Part shown: in pieces, positions 43,180 through 51,759 of the stretch
Layout: each line of letters begins with the position of its first letter
Position numbering within the stretch: the stretch's first letter is position 1
Translations under genes and position numbers: made by a program
Source: CAKSHC01 sp045595395
Lineage (GTDB): Bacteria; Bacillota; Clostridia; Oscillospirales; UMGS1783
Direction: 5' to 3'
NCBI GenBank assembly: GCA_045595395.1
Contig: JAZOAH010000016.1
Span: 1 to 64,000 of the forward strand
Length of the DNA: 64,000 nucleotides
Notes under the pieces: model-generated
Told to the model about the DNA's origin: nothing
The model's database searches: none
What the model saw: the letters and a program-made list of their open reading frames with translations, nothing else

Positions 43180-44367
43180 TTATAGTCCCAGTATATGAAA
43201 GATATTCAGCAGTTCATCACGGGTCGTCTGTATTTCCCATACCTGCTGACCGTCATCGACTAACAGATGGTGCGTAGATGTAATGGTGATCGTATAATTC
43301 GACTTTGGCTCAAATGTGATATGACCCAAACGATCGGCAGCAATCATGCCCTGATATTCGACCGATGGCTGCTCGGCGATATAATCGGCAAACATCAGGA
43401 TCATCGGCTTTTCGGTAACTCCGACACGATTGACGCCAAATTGGACAAAAACGGCATTTGCTTCTCGCACCGATCGGGCCAATATCTGAGAAAACTCACT
43501 GCCATCGGTAATCTGTGATGATGCTCCGCTCGATGTATCGGGATGAGAATCGGTCGCCAATCGGTCGCCCGCCACAAAAGAAAACAGCCACGAGCATGCA
43601 CTGAACAACAACACACACAGAACAATGACCCAGGTATAAAGATTCTTGTTCTTTTCTAATCGCTTGGTCATGCTCTCCCGCTTGCTTTCCGCAGGGGATT
43701 CGCCCTCATCGTCAAACTCTTCCTGAATGCGTGACACGACTGTCGGCGATACCGAGCCGGACATTTCCGCAAAGAAATTTCCGGGGAAAAGTTGCTCTAT
43801 ATCCTCATAAAATTTAACGCAATCTTGACAACCTTCCAGATGGACTTCGACTTCCATACGCTCCATGCGCATCAATTCATTATCTGCGTATGCCTGGAGT
43901 TTTTGCCGATAGGGACCACAGCACCTTTGATCCGTGATCTTCTCCCTGGCTGCCGCCAAATGGGCAGCTATCGCATCCGGATCCATATTAAGTTTATGTG
44001 CTATCTGTTCATAATTCAGTCCGTAGATGCTACGCAGCAACAAAACCTGTCTGGGGGTCAGCTCCAACTGCTGGATCTGCTCATAGCCTGACCACACTTT
44101 TATACTTTCCTGCGTCGTGCAGACCGGCTTTAGTTTATTTACGGTAATGCGAAACAAAACAGTTATGTAATCGGCTTCCTGCGCCACATTGCCTAGATGC
44201 AGGTAGGACTGAATAAAGATTTCCTCCGTCAGCTTTATGGCCTTATCTTCCTCTTGCAAACAGCGATACAGCGCCGTATATATATTCCCTTCATAGCGCT
44301 CCACCAATTCTGCATATGCCTTGGTATTACCAGCGCGAATCCGTTTGATGATCTCAAGATCAGTCAA
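43180..44367 (-). CDS. ECF-type sigma factor fused to zinc-finger anti-sigma, membrane and outer domains
   Basis: 395 residues. Residues 1-80 match sigma region 2 (IRAGNTKAYAELVERYEGN, then the LTEEIFIQSY and ITVNKLKP helices); residues ~100-145 match region 4 (LTPRQVLLLRSIYGLNYEQIAHKLNM). Residues ~150-190 hold a zf-HC2 anti-sigma motif, His176-X3-Cys180-X2-Cys183 in HLEGCQDC. A transmembrane helix spans ~243-267 and ~125 residues would lie outside. Sigma factor and its own anti-sigma usually occupy two genes; here they form one chain. Start is TTG at 44367, overlapping the dusB stop (TTGA), with GAGAGGG upstream. The target regulon is unknown. Confidence 0.8.
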   Translation of the reverse strand: MTDLEIIKRIRAGNTKAYAELVERYEGNIYTALYRCLQEEDKAIKLTEEIFIQSYLHLGNVAQEADYITVLFRITVNKLKPVCTTQESIKVWSGYEQIQQLELTPRQVLLLRSIYGLNYEQIAHKLNMDPDAIAAHLAAAREKITDQRCCGPYRQKLQAYADNELMRMERMEVEVHLEGCQDCVKFYEDIEQLFPGNFFAEMSGSVSPTVVSRIQEEFDDEGESPAESKRESMTKRLEKNKNLYTWVIVLCVLLFSACSWLFSFVAGDRLATDSHPDTSSGASSQITDGSEFSQILARSVREANAVFVQFGVNRVGVTEKPMILMFADYIAEQPSVEYQGMIAADRLGHITFEPKSNYTITITSTHHLLVDDGQQVWEIQTTRDELLNIFHILGL

Positions 44368-45329
44368 AATACGTCCCTCTCTTCTACAATCCTAGTTATA
44401 TGCTTGTGTAGCAATTCTTCCAGTTGACGATAGGTCGTGACACGGCAGACGGCATCACGCAACAGCGCAGCCTCCGAAAACCCTTTGATATACCACGCAG
44501 AAAACTTTCGGCTCTCACACATGCCGGTGCGCTCGCCCTTAAGCTGGCACAGCCATTTTGCGTGCAGTAAGGCAGCCGTCAGCCGTCGGTCGGTATCAAT
44601 GACTTCCGGGGCACATCCTGCGGCCTGATCCTTGATACGACGGAAAATCCAAGGATCACCCAGCGTCGCCCGTCCAATCATCAAGCCGGCCGCACCCGTT
44701 TGCGCCGCCGTCTTGGCGCTTTCAAAATCTCGTATATCACCGCTGATGATCACAGGAATGTTGACCGCATCCACAACCGCCTTGGCAATCGCCAGATCCG
44801 CTTTGCCGGAATATTGCTGCTTGACCGTGCGGGCATGAATGGTCAGTTCCTGCGCACCGCTTTGCTCCATCATCCGAGCAAACGCCGGGGCATTGATATG
44901 CTCATTATCCCAACCGGATCGAAATTTAACACTAACCGGAATATCAGTTGCCTTTGCTACCGCTTCACACACTCGTGCAGCCAGATTTGGATCCTTCATC
45001 AAGGCGCCGCCGTCACCGTTACCGGCGATCTTTGCCATGGGACATCCCATATTGATGTTGATCCAATCGGGCTGATATTCAGCACACTCTTTAGCCGCAT
45101 AGGCCATAGTATCGGGATCGTTTCCGAATATCTGTATGTGGATAGGCCTTTGCGTGTCATCAAATTGCATGAGCGTGTGTGTCTTTTTGTCTTTATAAAA
45201 AATACCGCGCGAACTGACCATCTCGGAATAGACAACGTCAGCACCACATGAACGCACGATAGCACGTGTCACACTGTCTGTGATCCCTGCCATAGGCGCC
45301 ATATGCAGAGGCGGCAACATAAACTCCAT
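44364..45329 (-). CDS. dusB: tRNA-dihydrouridine synthase B
   Basis: 321 residues. FMN enzyme reducing uridines in the tRNA D-loop. Signatures: APMAGITDSVTRAI, NINMGCPMAKIAGNGDGGALM (catalytic Cys), TIHARTVKQQYSGKADL and GLMIGRATLGDPW (FMN phosphate). ATG at 45329 with AGGAG upstream. Its stop overlaps the start of the sigma/anti-sigma fusion, so the two are co-transcribed. Confidence 0.95.
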   Translation of the reverse strand: MEFMLPPLHMAPMAGITDSVTRAIVRSCGADVVYSEMVSSRGIFYKDKKTHTLMQFDDTQRPIHIQIFGNDPDTMAYAAKECAEYQPDWININMGCPMAKIAGNGDGGALMKDPNLAARVCEAVAKATDIPVSVKFRSGWDNEHINAPAFARMMEQSGAQELTIHARTVKQQYSGKADLAIAKAVVDAVNIPVIISGDIRDFESAKTAAQTGAAGLMIGRATLGDPWIFRRIKDQAAGCAPEVIDTDRRLTAALLHAKWLCQLKGERTGMCESRKFSAWYIKGFSEAALLRDAVCRVTTYRQLEELLHKHITRIVEERDVF

Positions 45330-45361
45330 CCGTCTTTCTCCTGATCCGATATAATACTATC

Positions 45362-45390
45362 ATTTTATCATAAAAGTATGAACAAATCAA
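45362..45390 (-). promoter_or_regulatory. Promoter of dusB and the sigma/anti-sigma gene
   Basis: TTGATT (45385-45390), 17-base spacer, TAAAAT (45362-45367). Confidence 0.65.
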
Positions 45391-45415
45391 CAAAGAAGAC
45401 AGGGTTTCCCCTGCC

Positions 45416-45625
45416 TTACCGTTTTTTTCTGCGACTCCAAAGCAGACCCCTTTTCCGAGGCGGTTTGATCTGTTCACCGATGATCCGCCCGGCTTCCTTC
45501 ATCAGTTCCTCTTGATTTATACATTTGCGAGATGCCGATACACGCACAAATAAAATGGCCTGCTCGATCCATTCACTCTCCTGTGGCTGCACTACGATCA
45601 CCTGTCGGTTCAACCCCTTGACCAT
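45416..45625 (-). CDS. Conserved small basic protein, function unknown
   Basis: 69 residues from ATG at 45625 (MVKGLNRQVIVVQPQESEW), with AGGAG eight bases upstream. The start MVKG-N-QVIVV, a middle IEQAILFVRVSA and a very basic tail (KPPRKRGLLWSRRKKR) match a short protein family common in Clostridia whose function I do not know. Divergent from ddl across 150 bases. An upstream longer frame lacks a ribosome site. Confidence 0.65.
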   Translation of the reverse strand: MVKGLNRQVIVVQPQESEWIEQAILFVRVSASRKCINQEELMKEAGRIIGEQIKPPRKRGLLWSRRKKR

Positions 45626-45707
45626 ATCATCGCTCCTTCTCGGTGTATTTATGAGCATTTTTACCATTATTTTCGCATTTTATTCGTGAGTTTCGCGTGT
45701 TTTCTTG

Positions 45708-45736
45708 TTGCATTATACGCCCAATTGGGCTATACT
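45708..45736 (+). promoter_or_regulatory. Promoter of the ddl operon with internal palindrome
   Basis: TTGCAT (45708-45713), 17-base spacer, TATACT (45731-45736). The spacer contains the perfect 12-base palindrome GCCCAATTGGGC (45719-45730), a possible repressor site. Confidence 0.65.
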
Positions 45737-45774
45737 ATTATAATGTAGTTAAGTAATATTTTGGAGGCTATAGC

Positions 45775-46821
45775 ATGAGAAAGGTTCTTGTAATCTTCGG
45801 AGGCGTCTCCCCCGAGCATGAAGTATCCTGCCGCTCCGCTGCAGCAGTTCTGGAAAACATTGATAGAAAGAAAAATCAAGTTCATACTGTCGGAATTACC
45901 AAGGAAGGCCGTTGGCTTTACACCGGTGCTTCGGCCGAGGAGATTGCAAACGGCACCTGGGAAAAGCGATCCGGTTTCTCTGCCACCATTTCCTGCGACC
46001 GTGTGGAGCGGGGCCTTTTGGTATTCGATCATGATAAGATAACCCGCATCGAGATCGATGTCGTAATGCCTATGCTCCACGGCGAAAACGGTGAAGACGG
46101 CCGTCTGCAAGGCTTGCTGGAACTGGCCGGTATCCCCTTTGTCGGACCGGGTATGCGTGCCAGCGCCAACGGCATGGATAAAGCCACCACCAAGATCGTA
46201 TTGGCCAGCGCCGGCATCCGTCAGGCCGACTATCTTATTTTCTGTGAAGACACCGACACCGAGCGCATGGTATCGCAGGTGGAAAGCAAGTTTGCCTACC
46301 CTGTCTTTGTCAAGCCCTCGTCTACCGGCTCCTCGTGCGGCGTTTCCAAAGCCCGCAACAAGACTGAGTTGATCAGCGCCATTCATGAAGCCTTCCGTTT
46401 TGATAAGAAACTTTTGGTTGAAGAATTTATAAACGGCCGTGAGATCGAGGTGGCTGTTTTTGGTGATAGATCCGGCACCTATGCTTCGGTCTGCGGCGAA
46501 ATCGATCCCGGTGCAGAATTCTATGATTATGACACCAAATACATTAACGATACCTCCGTTTGCCACATCCCGGCAGACCTTCCGCAGGAAACGGCACAAG
46601 CCATTCGCCGTACCGCTATTGAGGTATTTGAAACGCTGGAATGCAAGGGCCAGTCACGTGTCGATTTCTTTGCGCTGGAGGATGGGGGCTATGTTCTTAA
46701 TGAGATCAATACCCTGCCCGGATTTACCAGCATCAGCATGTATCCCAAACTTATGATGTACTCTCAGAATCTGACCTATTCTCAGTTAATTGACAAGATG
46801 CTTGATGGAGCGGAGGTCTGA
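45775..46821 (+). CDS. ddl: D-alanine--D-alanine ligase
   Basis: 348 residues, ATP-grasp ligase making D-Ala-D-Ala for peptidoglycan. FGGVSPEHEVSCRSA at the N-terminus, MPMLHGENGEDGRLQG, FVKPSSTGSSCGV (ATP lid) and LNEINTLPGFTSISMYPKL (Mg site). The FYDYDTKY segment carries the Tyr typical of D-Ala-D-Ala rather than D-Ala-D-Lac ligases. GGAGG precedes the ATG. It is followed by murI one base after its stop, forming a D-amino-acid wall unit. Confidence 0.95.
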   Translation: MRKVLVIFGGVSPEHEVSCRSAAAVLENIDRKKNQVHTVGITKEGRWLYTGASAEEIANGTWEKRSGFSATISCDRVERGLLVFDHDKITRIEIDVVMPMLHGENGEDGRLQGLLELAGIPFVGPGMRASANGMDKATTKIVLASAGIRQADYLIFCEDTDTERMVSQVESKFAYPVFVKPSSTGSSCGVSKARNKTELISAIHEAFRFDKKLLVEEFINGREIEVAVFGDRSGTYASVCGEIDPGAEFYDYDTKYINDTSVCHIPADLPQETAQAIRRTAIEVFETLECKGQSRVDFFALEDGGYVLNEINTLPGFTSISMYPKLMMYSQNLTYSQLIDKMLDGAEV

Positions 46822-46822
46822 C

Positions 46823-47632
46823 ATGGAACAAATCACCAAGCGCCCCATCGGTGTATTTGATTCGGGTCTTGGCGGCCTAACCTGCATGCGTGAATTGATG
46901 CGCGTCATGCCCCATGAAGATATTATCTATCTAGGGGATACCGGCCGTGTCCCGTATGGCACTCGCAGCAATGAAACGATCTTGAAATACACCATGCAGG
47001 ACATAGCTTTTCTCACAAAGTTTCATGTAAAATACATCGTTATCGCCTGCGGCACCGTTTCTTCGGTTGCCCTTGATCAAATAGATCAAACAAATCTTTG
47101 CCCCATTGTCGGCGTCGTTGACAGCGCAGTCGATGCGGCACTGGCTGCATCAAAAAACGGTCGCATCGGTGTTCTCGGCACCCCGGCCACCATCGCCAGC
47201 GGATCTTACATCAAAAAACTACGAGCCAAAGCCGATGTCGATGTCATCGACAAGGCATGCCCGCTCTTTGTTCCTTTGGTGGAAAACGGCTATATCCAAA
47301 AGGATAATCCGGTGCTTCAACTGGTTGCCGAGGAATATTTGGCTCCGTTATTGGCCAAGCAGGTCGACACCATTATTCTCGGCTGCACCCACTATCCTCT
47401 GCTCAAGAATGCCATTGCCGATCTCTGCCCCGGTATTACCTTAATTGATGCCGGACAACAGGCAGCACGTAATGTTGCCCACATCCTCAATCAATCGGGA
47501 CTTGCCGCAACATCCGGTGAGCCGACATACCGATTTTATGTCACCGACACCACCGAAACCTTTGCCCATTATGGATCGCTCTTTCTCAATCAGCCGATCC
47601 AGGGTCATGTCGAAAGGGTGGAATTGTTGTGA
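46823..47632 (+). CDS. murI: Glutamate racemase
   Basis: 269 residues. Supplies D-glutamate for peptidoglycan. IGVFDSGLGGLTCMREL, then first catalytic Cys in IACGTVSS, YLGDTGRVPYG and the second catalytic Cys in LGCTHYPLL. The usual ACNTAS motif is ACGTVS here, a substitution I have seen in related clostridial proteins. ATG at 46823 preceded by GGAGG that lies in the end of ddl. Confidence 0.92.
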   Translation: MEQITKRPIGVFDSGLGGLTCMRELMRVMPHEDIIYLGDTGRVPYGTRSNETILKYTMQDIAFLTKFHVKYIVIACGTVSSVALDQIDQTNLCPIVGVVDSAVDAALAASKNGRIGVLGTPATIASGSYIKKLRAKADVDVIDKACPLFVPLVENGYIQKDNPVLQLVAEEYLAPLLAKQVDTIILGCTHYPLLKNAIADLCPGITLIDAGQQAARNVAHILNQSGLAATSGEPTYRFYVTDTTETFAHYGSLFLNQPIQGHVERVELL

Positions 47633-48069
47633 TACATGCCATTTTGTCGATCGTCGGCACACAAAGCAACGGCCCTGCGCAGGACAGTGTAGAAATGATG
47701 ACCGAAGCCACGCTGGAACAGCTCGGCGACATCACCGATATCCGTTATAATGAACCGGATGAAAACGGCTTTGAAGAGAGTCAAACTCACATTCGCGTCC
47801 AGGGCGAAGCCTGTGTTACCATTACCCGCAGCGGAAAATATGCGTCGCAACTGATCCTGGAAAAAGGTCAGCGCCATCTCAATCACTACGATATGGGCTT
47901 TGGCCAACTTGTTATGGGGGTCAGCACGTCCCGCATCCATAACACCCTGTGTCCGAGCGGCGGCGAATTAACGGTCCAATACACCTTAGAAATGAATCAT
48001 TCTCTTGTCAGCAATAATCGGTTTGTGTTAAAAATCGTGGAGGTCAAACATGATAACCAAGAATCCTAA
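47629..48069 (+). CDS. DUF1934 (YwiB-type) lipocalin-like protein
   Basis: 146 residues starting at GTG 47629, which overlaps the murI stop (GTGA). Predicted beta-rich throughout, with YNEPDENGFEESQTHIRVQGE and MNHSLVSNNRFVLKI typical of the DUF1934 calycin-like family that sits beside argS in many Bacillota. Function unknown. Its last 20 bases overlap the argS start. Confidence 0.8.
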   Translation: MIHAILSIVGTQSNGPAQDSVEMMTEATLEQLGDITDIRYNEPDENGFEESQTHIRVQGEACVTITRSGKYASQLILEKGQRHLNHYDMGFGQLVMGVSTSRIHNTLCPSGGELTVQYTLEMNHSLVSNNRFVLKIVEVKHDNQES

Positions 48070-49744
48070 AAAGTATATTACCGATACCCTACGTGATATG
48101 ATCGTTGCGGCTGCCCAGGCTGCCATGGCTGACGGCGCACTCCCCACCTGCGACCTGCCCGCCTTTACGATCGAAACCCCTAAGGACACCTCGCACGGTG
48201 ATCTTTCCGCCAATATTGCCATGGTCGGCGCCCGCCTATTTCGTGTTGCGCCACGTGTGGCTGCAACAGCCATTGCCGAGCGCATCGTTTTTGATGAAAC
48301 TCCCTTTACTCATTGCGAGATTGCCGGCCCCGGTTTTATGAATTTCTTTGTTTCTGACGCCCTTACCGGCATCACACTGGACAGCATCCTTCACCTCGGC
48401 AAGGACTATGGACGCACCGATTCAGAATCCCCCCAAAAGGTCATGGTGGAATTTGTGTCAGCCAACCCGACCGGCCCCATGCACATCGGTAACGCCCGCG
48501 GCGGTGTGATCGGCGACTGCTTGGCCGCATGTTTGGATGCCTCCGGCGAACAGGTAACACGTGAGTTTTACGTGAACGACGCCGGCAACCAGGTCGAGCG
48601 CTTCGCCTTAAGCATTACGGCACGCTACCTGGAAGTCTGCGGCCATGCCGACAGTACGGTTCCTGAGGACGGGTATCACGGTGAAGACGTGCTGATCCTC
48701 GCCCGTGAATTCCATAAGGAATATTTCGATCAATACGGTGATACCGTTACCGATGAGCTCAAACAAGAACTGACCAAATTCGGACTTGCCCGCAATATAG
48801 CCGCTATGCAGAAGCATCTCGGCCGTTTTGGTGTAAATTACGATGTCTGGTTCTTAGAAAGCGGACTTCATGCCGGAACAGAGCTTGCCGAAACCATGGA
48901 CATTCTCAAATCATCCGGTTTCACCTATGAAAACGAAGGTGCTCTTTGGCTGCGAACAACCGATTTTGGCTGCGAAAAGGACGATGTCCTGGTACGCTCC
49001 AATGGTTTCTATACCTATTTCGCCGTCGACATCGCCTATCATCGCAACAAGTTCCTGGTTCGTGGCTTTGATAAGGTCATCAATGTCTGGGGCGCCGACC
49101 ATCATGGACATGTTGCTCGCTTGAAGGGTGCCCTCAAGGCCTTAAATATTGATCCTGACCGCTTGCACGTTGTACTGATGCAGATGGTGCGCCTGATGCG
49201 TGACGGTGAGCAGGTCAAGGTTTCTAAACGCTCAGGCAAGAGCATAACTTTGATTGATCTACTGGATGAGATGCCGCTTGATTCGGCTCGCTTCTTCTTT
49301 AATCTTCGTTCCCCCGATAGCCACTTTGATGTGGATCTCGATCTTGCCATCAGCAACACCTCGCAGAACCCCGTCTATTATGTGCAATATGCTCACGCTC
49401 GCATCTGCAGCATGCTTGCCCTTCTTGAATCGGAAGGCATCAGCCTGGATGTCAACGGTGCAGACTACAGCCTGCTGATCGAGCCGAGCGAACGAAGCCT
49501 GATCGCCCTGCTGGCCGATCTCCCCGAGGTTGTTCGTAATGTCGGTATGCAGTATGACCCCTCCCTGCTTACCCGATACAGCATTGATCTTGCAACGGCC
49601 TTCCATAAATTCTATACTGATTGCCGCTGCCGCGATGCGGAAGAGCCGATCCGCAAGGTGCGAATTGCTCTCCTGCTGGCAACCAAACAAACATTAGCCA
49701 ATGCCTGCCACATGCTGGGCATCAGTGCTCCCGATAAGATGTAA
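48050..49744 (+). CDS. argS: Arginyl-tRNA synthetase
   Basis: 564 residues, class I synthetase. Order of parts: Add1-like N-terminal domain (~1-110), HIGH-type signature in SANPTGPMHIGNARGG (~140), Rossmann core with INVWGADHHGHVARLKG, KMSKS-type KVSKRSGKSITL (~390) and a C-terminal anticodon-binding DALR domain. ATG at 48050 with GGAGG upstream inside the DUF1934 gene. No T-box leader is present; expression comes from the ddl promoter. Confidence 0.96.
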   Translation: MITKNPKKYITDTLRDMIVAAAQAAMADGALPTCDLPAFTIETPKDTSHGDLSANIAMVGARLFRVAPRVAATAIAERIVFDETPFTHCEIAGPGFMNFFVSDALTGITLDSILHLGKDYGRTDSESPQKVMVEFVSANPTGPMHIGNARGGVIGDCLAACLDASGEQVTREFYVNDAGNQVERFALSITARYLEVCGHADSTVPEDGYHGEDVLILAREFHKEYFDQYGDTVTDELKQELTKFGLARNIAAMQKHLGRFGVNYDVWFLESGLHAGTELAETMDILKSSGFTYENEGALWLRTTDFGCEKDDVLVRSNGFYTYFAVDIAYHRNKFLVRGFDKVINVWGADHHGHVARLKGALKALNIDPDRLHVVLMQMVRLMRDGEQVKVSKRSGKSITLIDLLDEMPLDSARFFFNLRSPDSHFDVDLDLAISNTSQNPVYYVQYAHARICSMLALLESEGISLDVNGADYSLLIEPSERSLIALLADLPEVVRNVGMQYDPSLLTRYSIDLATAFHKFYTDCRCRDAEEPIRKVRIALLLATKQTLANACHMLGISAPDKM

Positions 49745-49746
49745 AA

Positions 49747-49774
49747 AAAGCCCCGGCCTTGCGCCGGGCTTTTT
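49747..49774 (+). terminator. Terminator of the ddl-murI-argS operon
   Basis: AAAGCCCCGGC/GCCGGGCTTT stem with CTTGC loop and T run, right after the argS stop. The next gene's GGAGG begins six bases later. Confidence 0.85.
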
Positions 49775-49786
49775 ATAGGAGGCATT

Positions 49787-50626
49787 ATGAGGCCAAAACG
49801 ATTACTTTGCATCATTCTGTCAGTGCTTCTCATCTGTGCTATTAGCTGGACGGTCTGGGAAAACCATTCACCCATGCTAACAGAGGCAACCATTCAATCA
49901 AATCGACTGCCGAGCGCCTTTTCCGGCTACCGAATTGCCCACATTTCCGACCTTCACAATGCACAGTATGGGACAGATAATATTCAACTATTAGATATGC
50001 TTCGCCAAGCACAACCCGATATGATTGCCATCACCGGCGACTTTGTCGATTCACGACGCACCAATTTCAATGTTTCGCTTCATTTTGCACAAGAAGCAGC
50101 TAAGATCGCCCCCGTCTATTACGTTATCGGCAACCATGAAGCAAGACTCACTGACGATTATCCGTTATTTGAACAGCAACTTATCCAATGCGGAGTGACC
50201 GTCCTGCGAAACGATGAAGCCTTCATTCGGCGTGACGATCAAACCATTCGAATTCTCGGCATAGATGATCCGCTGACGGTTACTGATAAAAAGGATGAAA
50301 ATGAGGCAGTTATAGTGCATGCCTTATCGAAGTTTGAAACAACAGCAAACACCTACACTATACTTCTGTCGCACCGTCCCGAATTCTTTGATGCCTACTG
50401 CCAATATCAGGTCGATCTAGTGCTCAGCGGCCATAATCATGGAGGGCTAATACAGATACCTTTTGTTGGCGGCCTATATGCCAACGAACAGTTATTTCCG
50501 GAATATGATGACGGACTGTTCATGAGCAATAACACAACCATGTATTTGAGCCGTGGTGCAGGCAATAGTTCCTACACTTTCCGTATCAATAATCGGCCGG
50601 AGATCTCCATTCTTACATTAACATAA
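49787..50626 (+). CDS. Metallophosphoesterase, membrane-anchored (YkuE-like)
   Basis: 279 residues. N-terminal signal-anchor helix (~5-22), then calcineurin-like motifs: ISDLHN, ITGDFVDS, VIGNHEAR, LSHRPEFF and LSGHNHGGLIQIP. This set matches YkuE/YaeI-type phosphoesterases active at the outer membrane face; the substrate is unknown. GGAGG five bases before the ATG at 49787. Possibly partial read-through from argS. Confidence 0.88.
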   Translation: MRPKRLLCIILSVLLICAISWTVWENHSPMLTEATIQSNRLPSAFSGYRIAHISDLHNAQYGTDNIQLLDMLRQAQPDMIAITGDFVDSRRTNFNVSLHFAQEAAKIAPVYYVIGNHEARLTDDYPLFEQQLIQCGVTVLRNDEAFIRRDDQTIRILGIDDPLTVTDKKDENEAVIVHALSKFETTANTYTILLSHRPEFFDAYCQYQVDLVLSGHNHGGLIQIPFVGGLYANEQLFPEYDDGLFMSNNTTMYLSRGAGNSSYTFRINNRPEISILTLT

Positions 50627-50660
50627 AAAACAAGGTCACAAATCGTGACCTTGTTTTTTT
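50625..50660. terminator. Bidirectional terminator
   Basis: Arms AAACAAGGTCAC/GTGACCTTGTTT with A and T runs on both sides, between the convergent phosphoesterase and ABC transporter genes. Confidence 0.9.
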
Positions 50661-50668
50661 ATAAGCTA

Positions 50669-51736
50669 TTATGCCTCAACGGCAACTTCATCAGCTTCCA
50701 CGACAGGAGCTTCATCTTTAACCTTCTGTCTGGAGCGAATCATGTCAAGCGAGGCCGCCAACATCAGGAACAGACCGACAGCAGTCGGCTGCAACTGGGT
50801 CGGCAAGTGCAGCATAACAATGGCGCTATCCAGGAACATCATGGTCAGCATGCCCATAGCGATACACAAGCCCGAACCGCGACCACCGTTAAGGGAGACA
50901 CCACCGATGGCACAAGCGGCCATGCACTTGGTTTCCCAACCGGTACCGGTAGTCGGCTGTGCATAGTCCATACGGATGGCCAGCAACATACCGGCGGCGG
51001 CAACAACTATACCGGAAGTGAGATAGGCGAACTTCTTAATGTTCTTAACCTTAATACCCGACAAAGCAGCAACTTCAGCATTATCACCGACCGCCTTAAT
51101 CTTGCGTCCGAATGTTGTTTTAGCCAACATAATCGAAACAACAACATAGAAGATAACGGCAATAAAGAAGGGCAAATACATGCCGCCAATTTCGGTATTA
51201 CCAAAGGTATACAGCTCGCTGCCAAGATCCTTATACGGATAACCGCCGCTAAGGAAGTAGCGGCTGGCACCAATGATCTGGCCAAGACCTAATGTAACAA
51301 TAAAGGACGGCAAATTCAGATCAAGAATAAAGTAGCTCTTGATATAGCCCAGCAGGAAGCCGGTAGCCAGACCGCCAATAATGCCAACCCACCAAGGAGC
51401 ACCAAGGCCCTTAATAATAAAACCGAGAGCCATGCAGGCAAAACCGGAAGTACTACCAACCGACATATCGGCACTGGCTGTCAAAATGACAAGAGCATTA
51501 CCTAAGCAGCACATACCTATGAAGGGAACCAGATTAAGAATCGAGCGAATATTGTTCCACGACAGGAACTGCCCCATAGTAAAGGTGCCTGCTTCCACAC
51601 TGGTCATAACGGTATTGATGATTTGAACCGCAACCAACAGGATCAATAGAGGAATTAAAGCTTGATATTCTTCAGAATTAACAAATCTCTTCCAAATAGA
51701 AGAACGATGTTTATTTGTTTTTATCGTGTTTTCCAT
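50669..51736 (-). CDS. Sugar-type ABC transporter permease (RbsC/MglC family), second
   Basis: 355 residues with 8-10 hydrophobic helices and the BPD_transp_2 pattern: LVILTASADMSVGSTSGFACM, LNLPSFIVTLGLGQI, VGDNAEVAALSGIKV (cytoplasmic EAA-like loop) and GGVSLNGGRGSGLCIAMG. The tail is acidic. Start at 51736 (MENTIK) with AGGAGA upstream. Last gene of an ATPase-permease-permease operon. Substrate is probably a monosaccharide or nucleoside; it cannot be told without the binding protein, which is missing here. Confidence 0.88.
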   Translation of the reverse strand: MENTIKTNKHRSSIWKRFVNSEEYQALIPLLILLVAVQIINTVMTSVEAGTFTMGQFLSWNNIRSILNLVPFIGMCCLGNALVILTASADMSVGSTSGFACMALGFIIKGLGAPWWVGIIGGLATGFLLGYIKSYFILDLNLPSFIVTLGLGQIIGASRYFLSGGYPYKDLGSELYTFGNTEIGGMYLPFFIAVIFYVVVSIMLAKTTFGRKIKAVGDNAEVAALSGIKVKNIKKFAYLTSGIVVAAAGMLLAIRMDYAQPTTGTGWETKCMAACAIGGVSLNGGRGSGLCIAMGMLTMMFLDSAIVMLHLPTQLQPTAVGLFLMLAASLDMIRSRQKVKDEAPVVEADEVAVEA

Positions 51737-51759
51737 TGCAAATATCTCTCCTTTCACAC

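Noticed and set aside
48050..49744. T-box riboswitch control of argS
   Set aside because: argS starts inside the DUF1934 gene; no leader or specifier stem exists.
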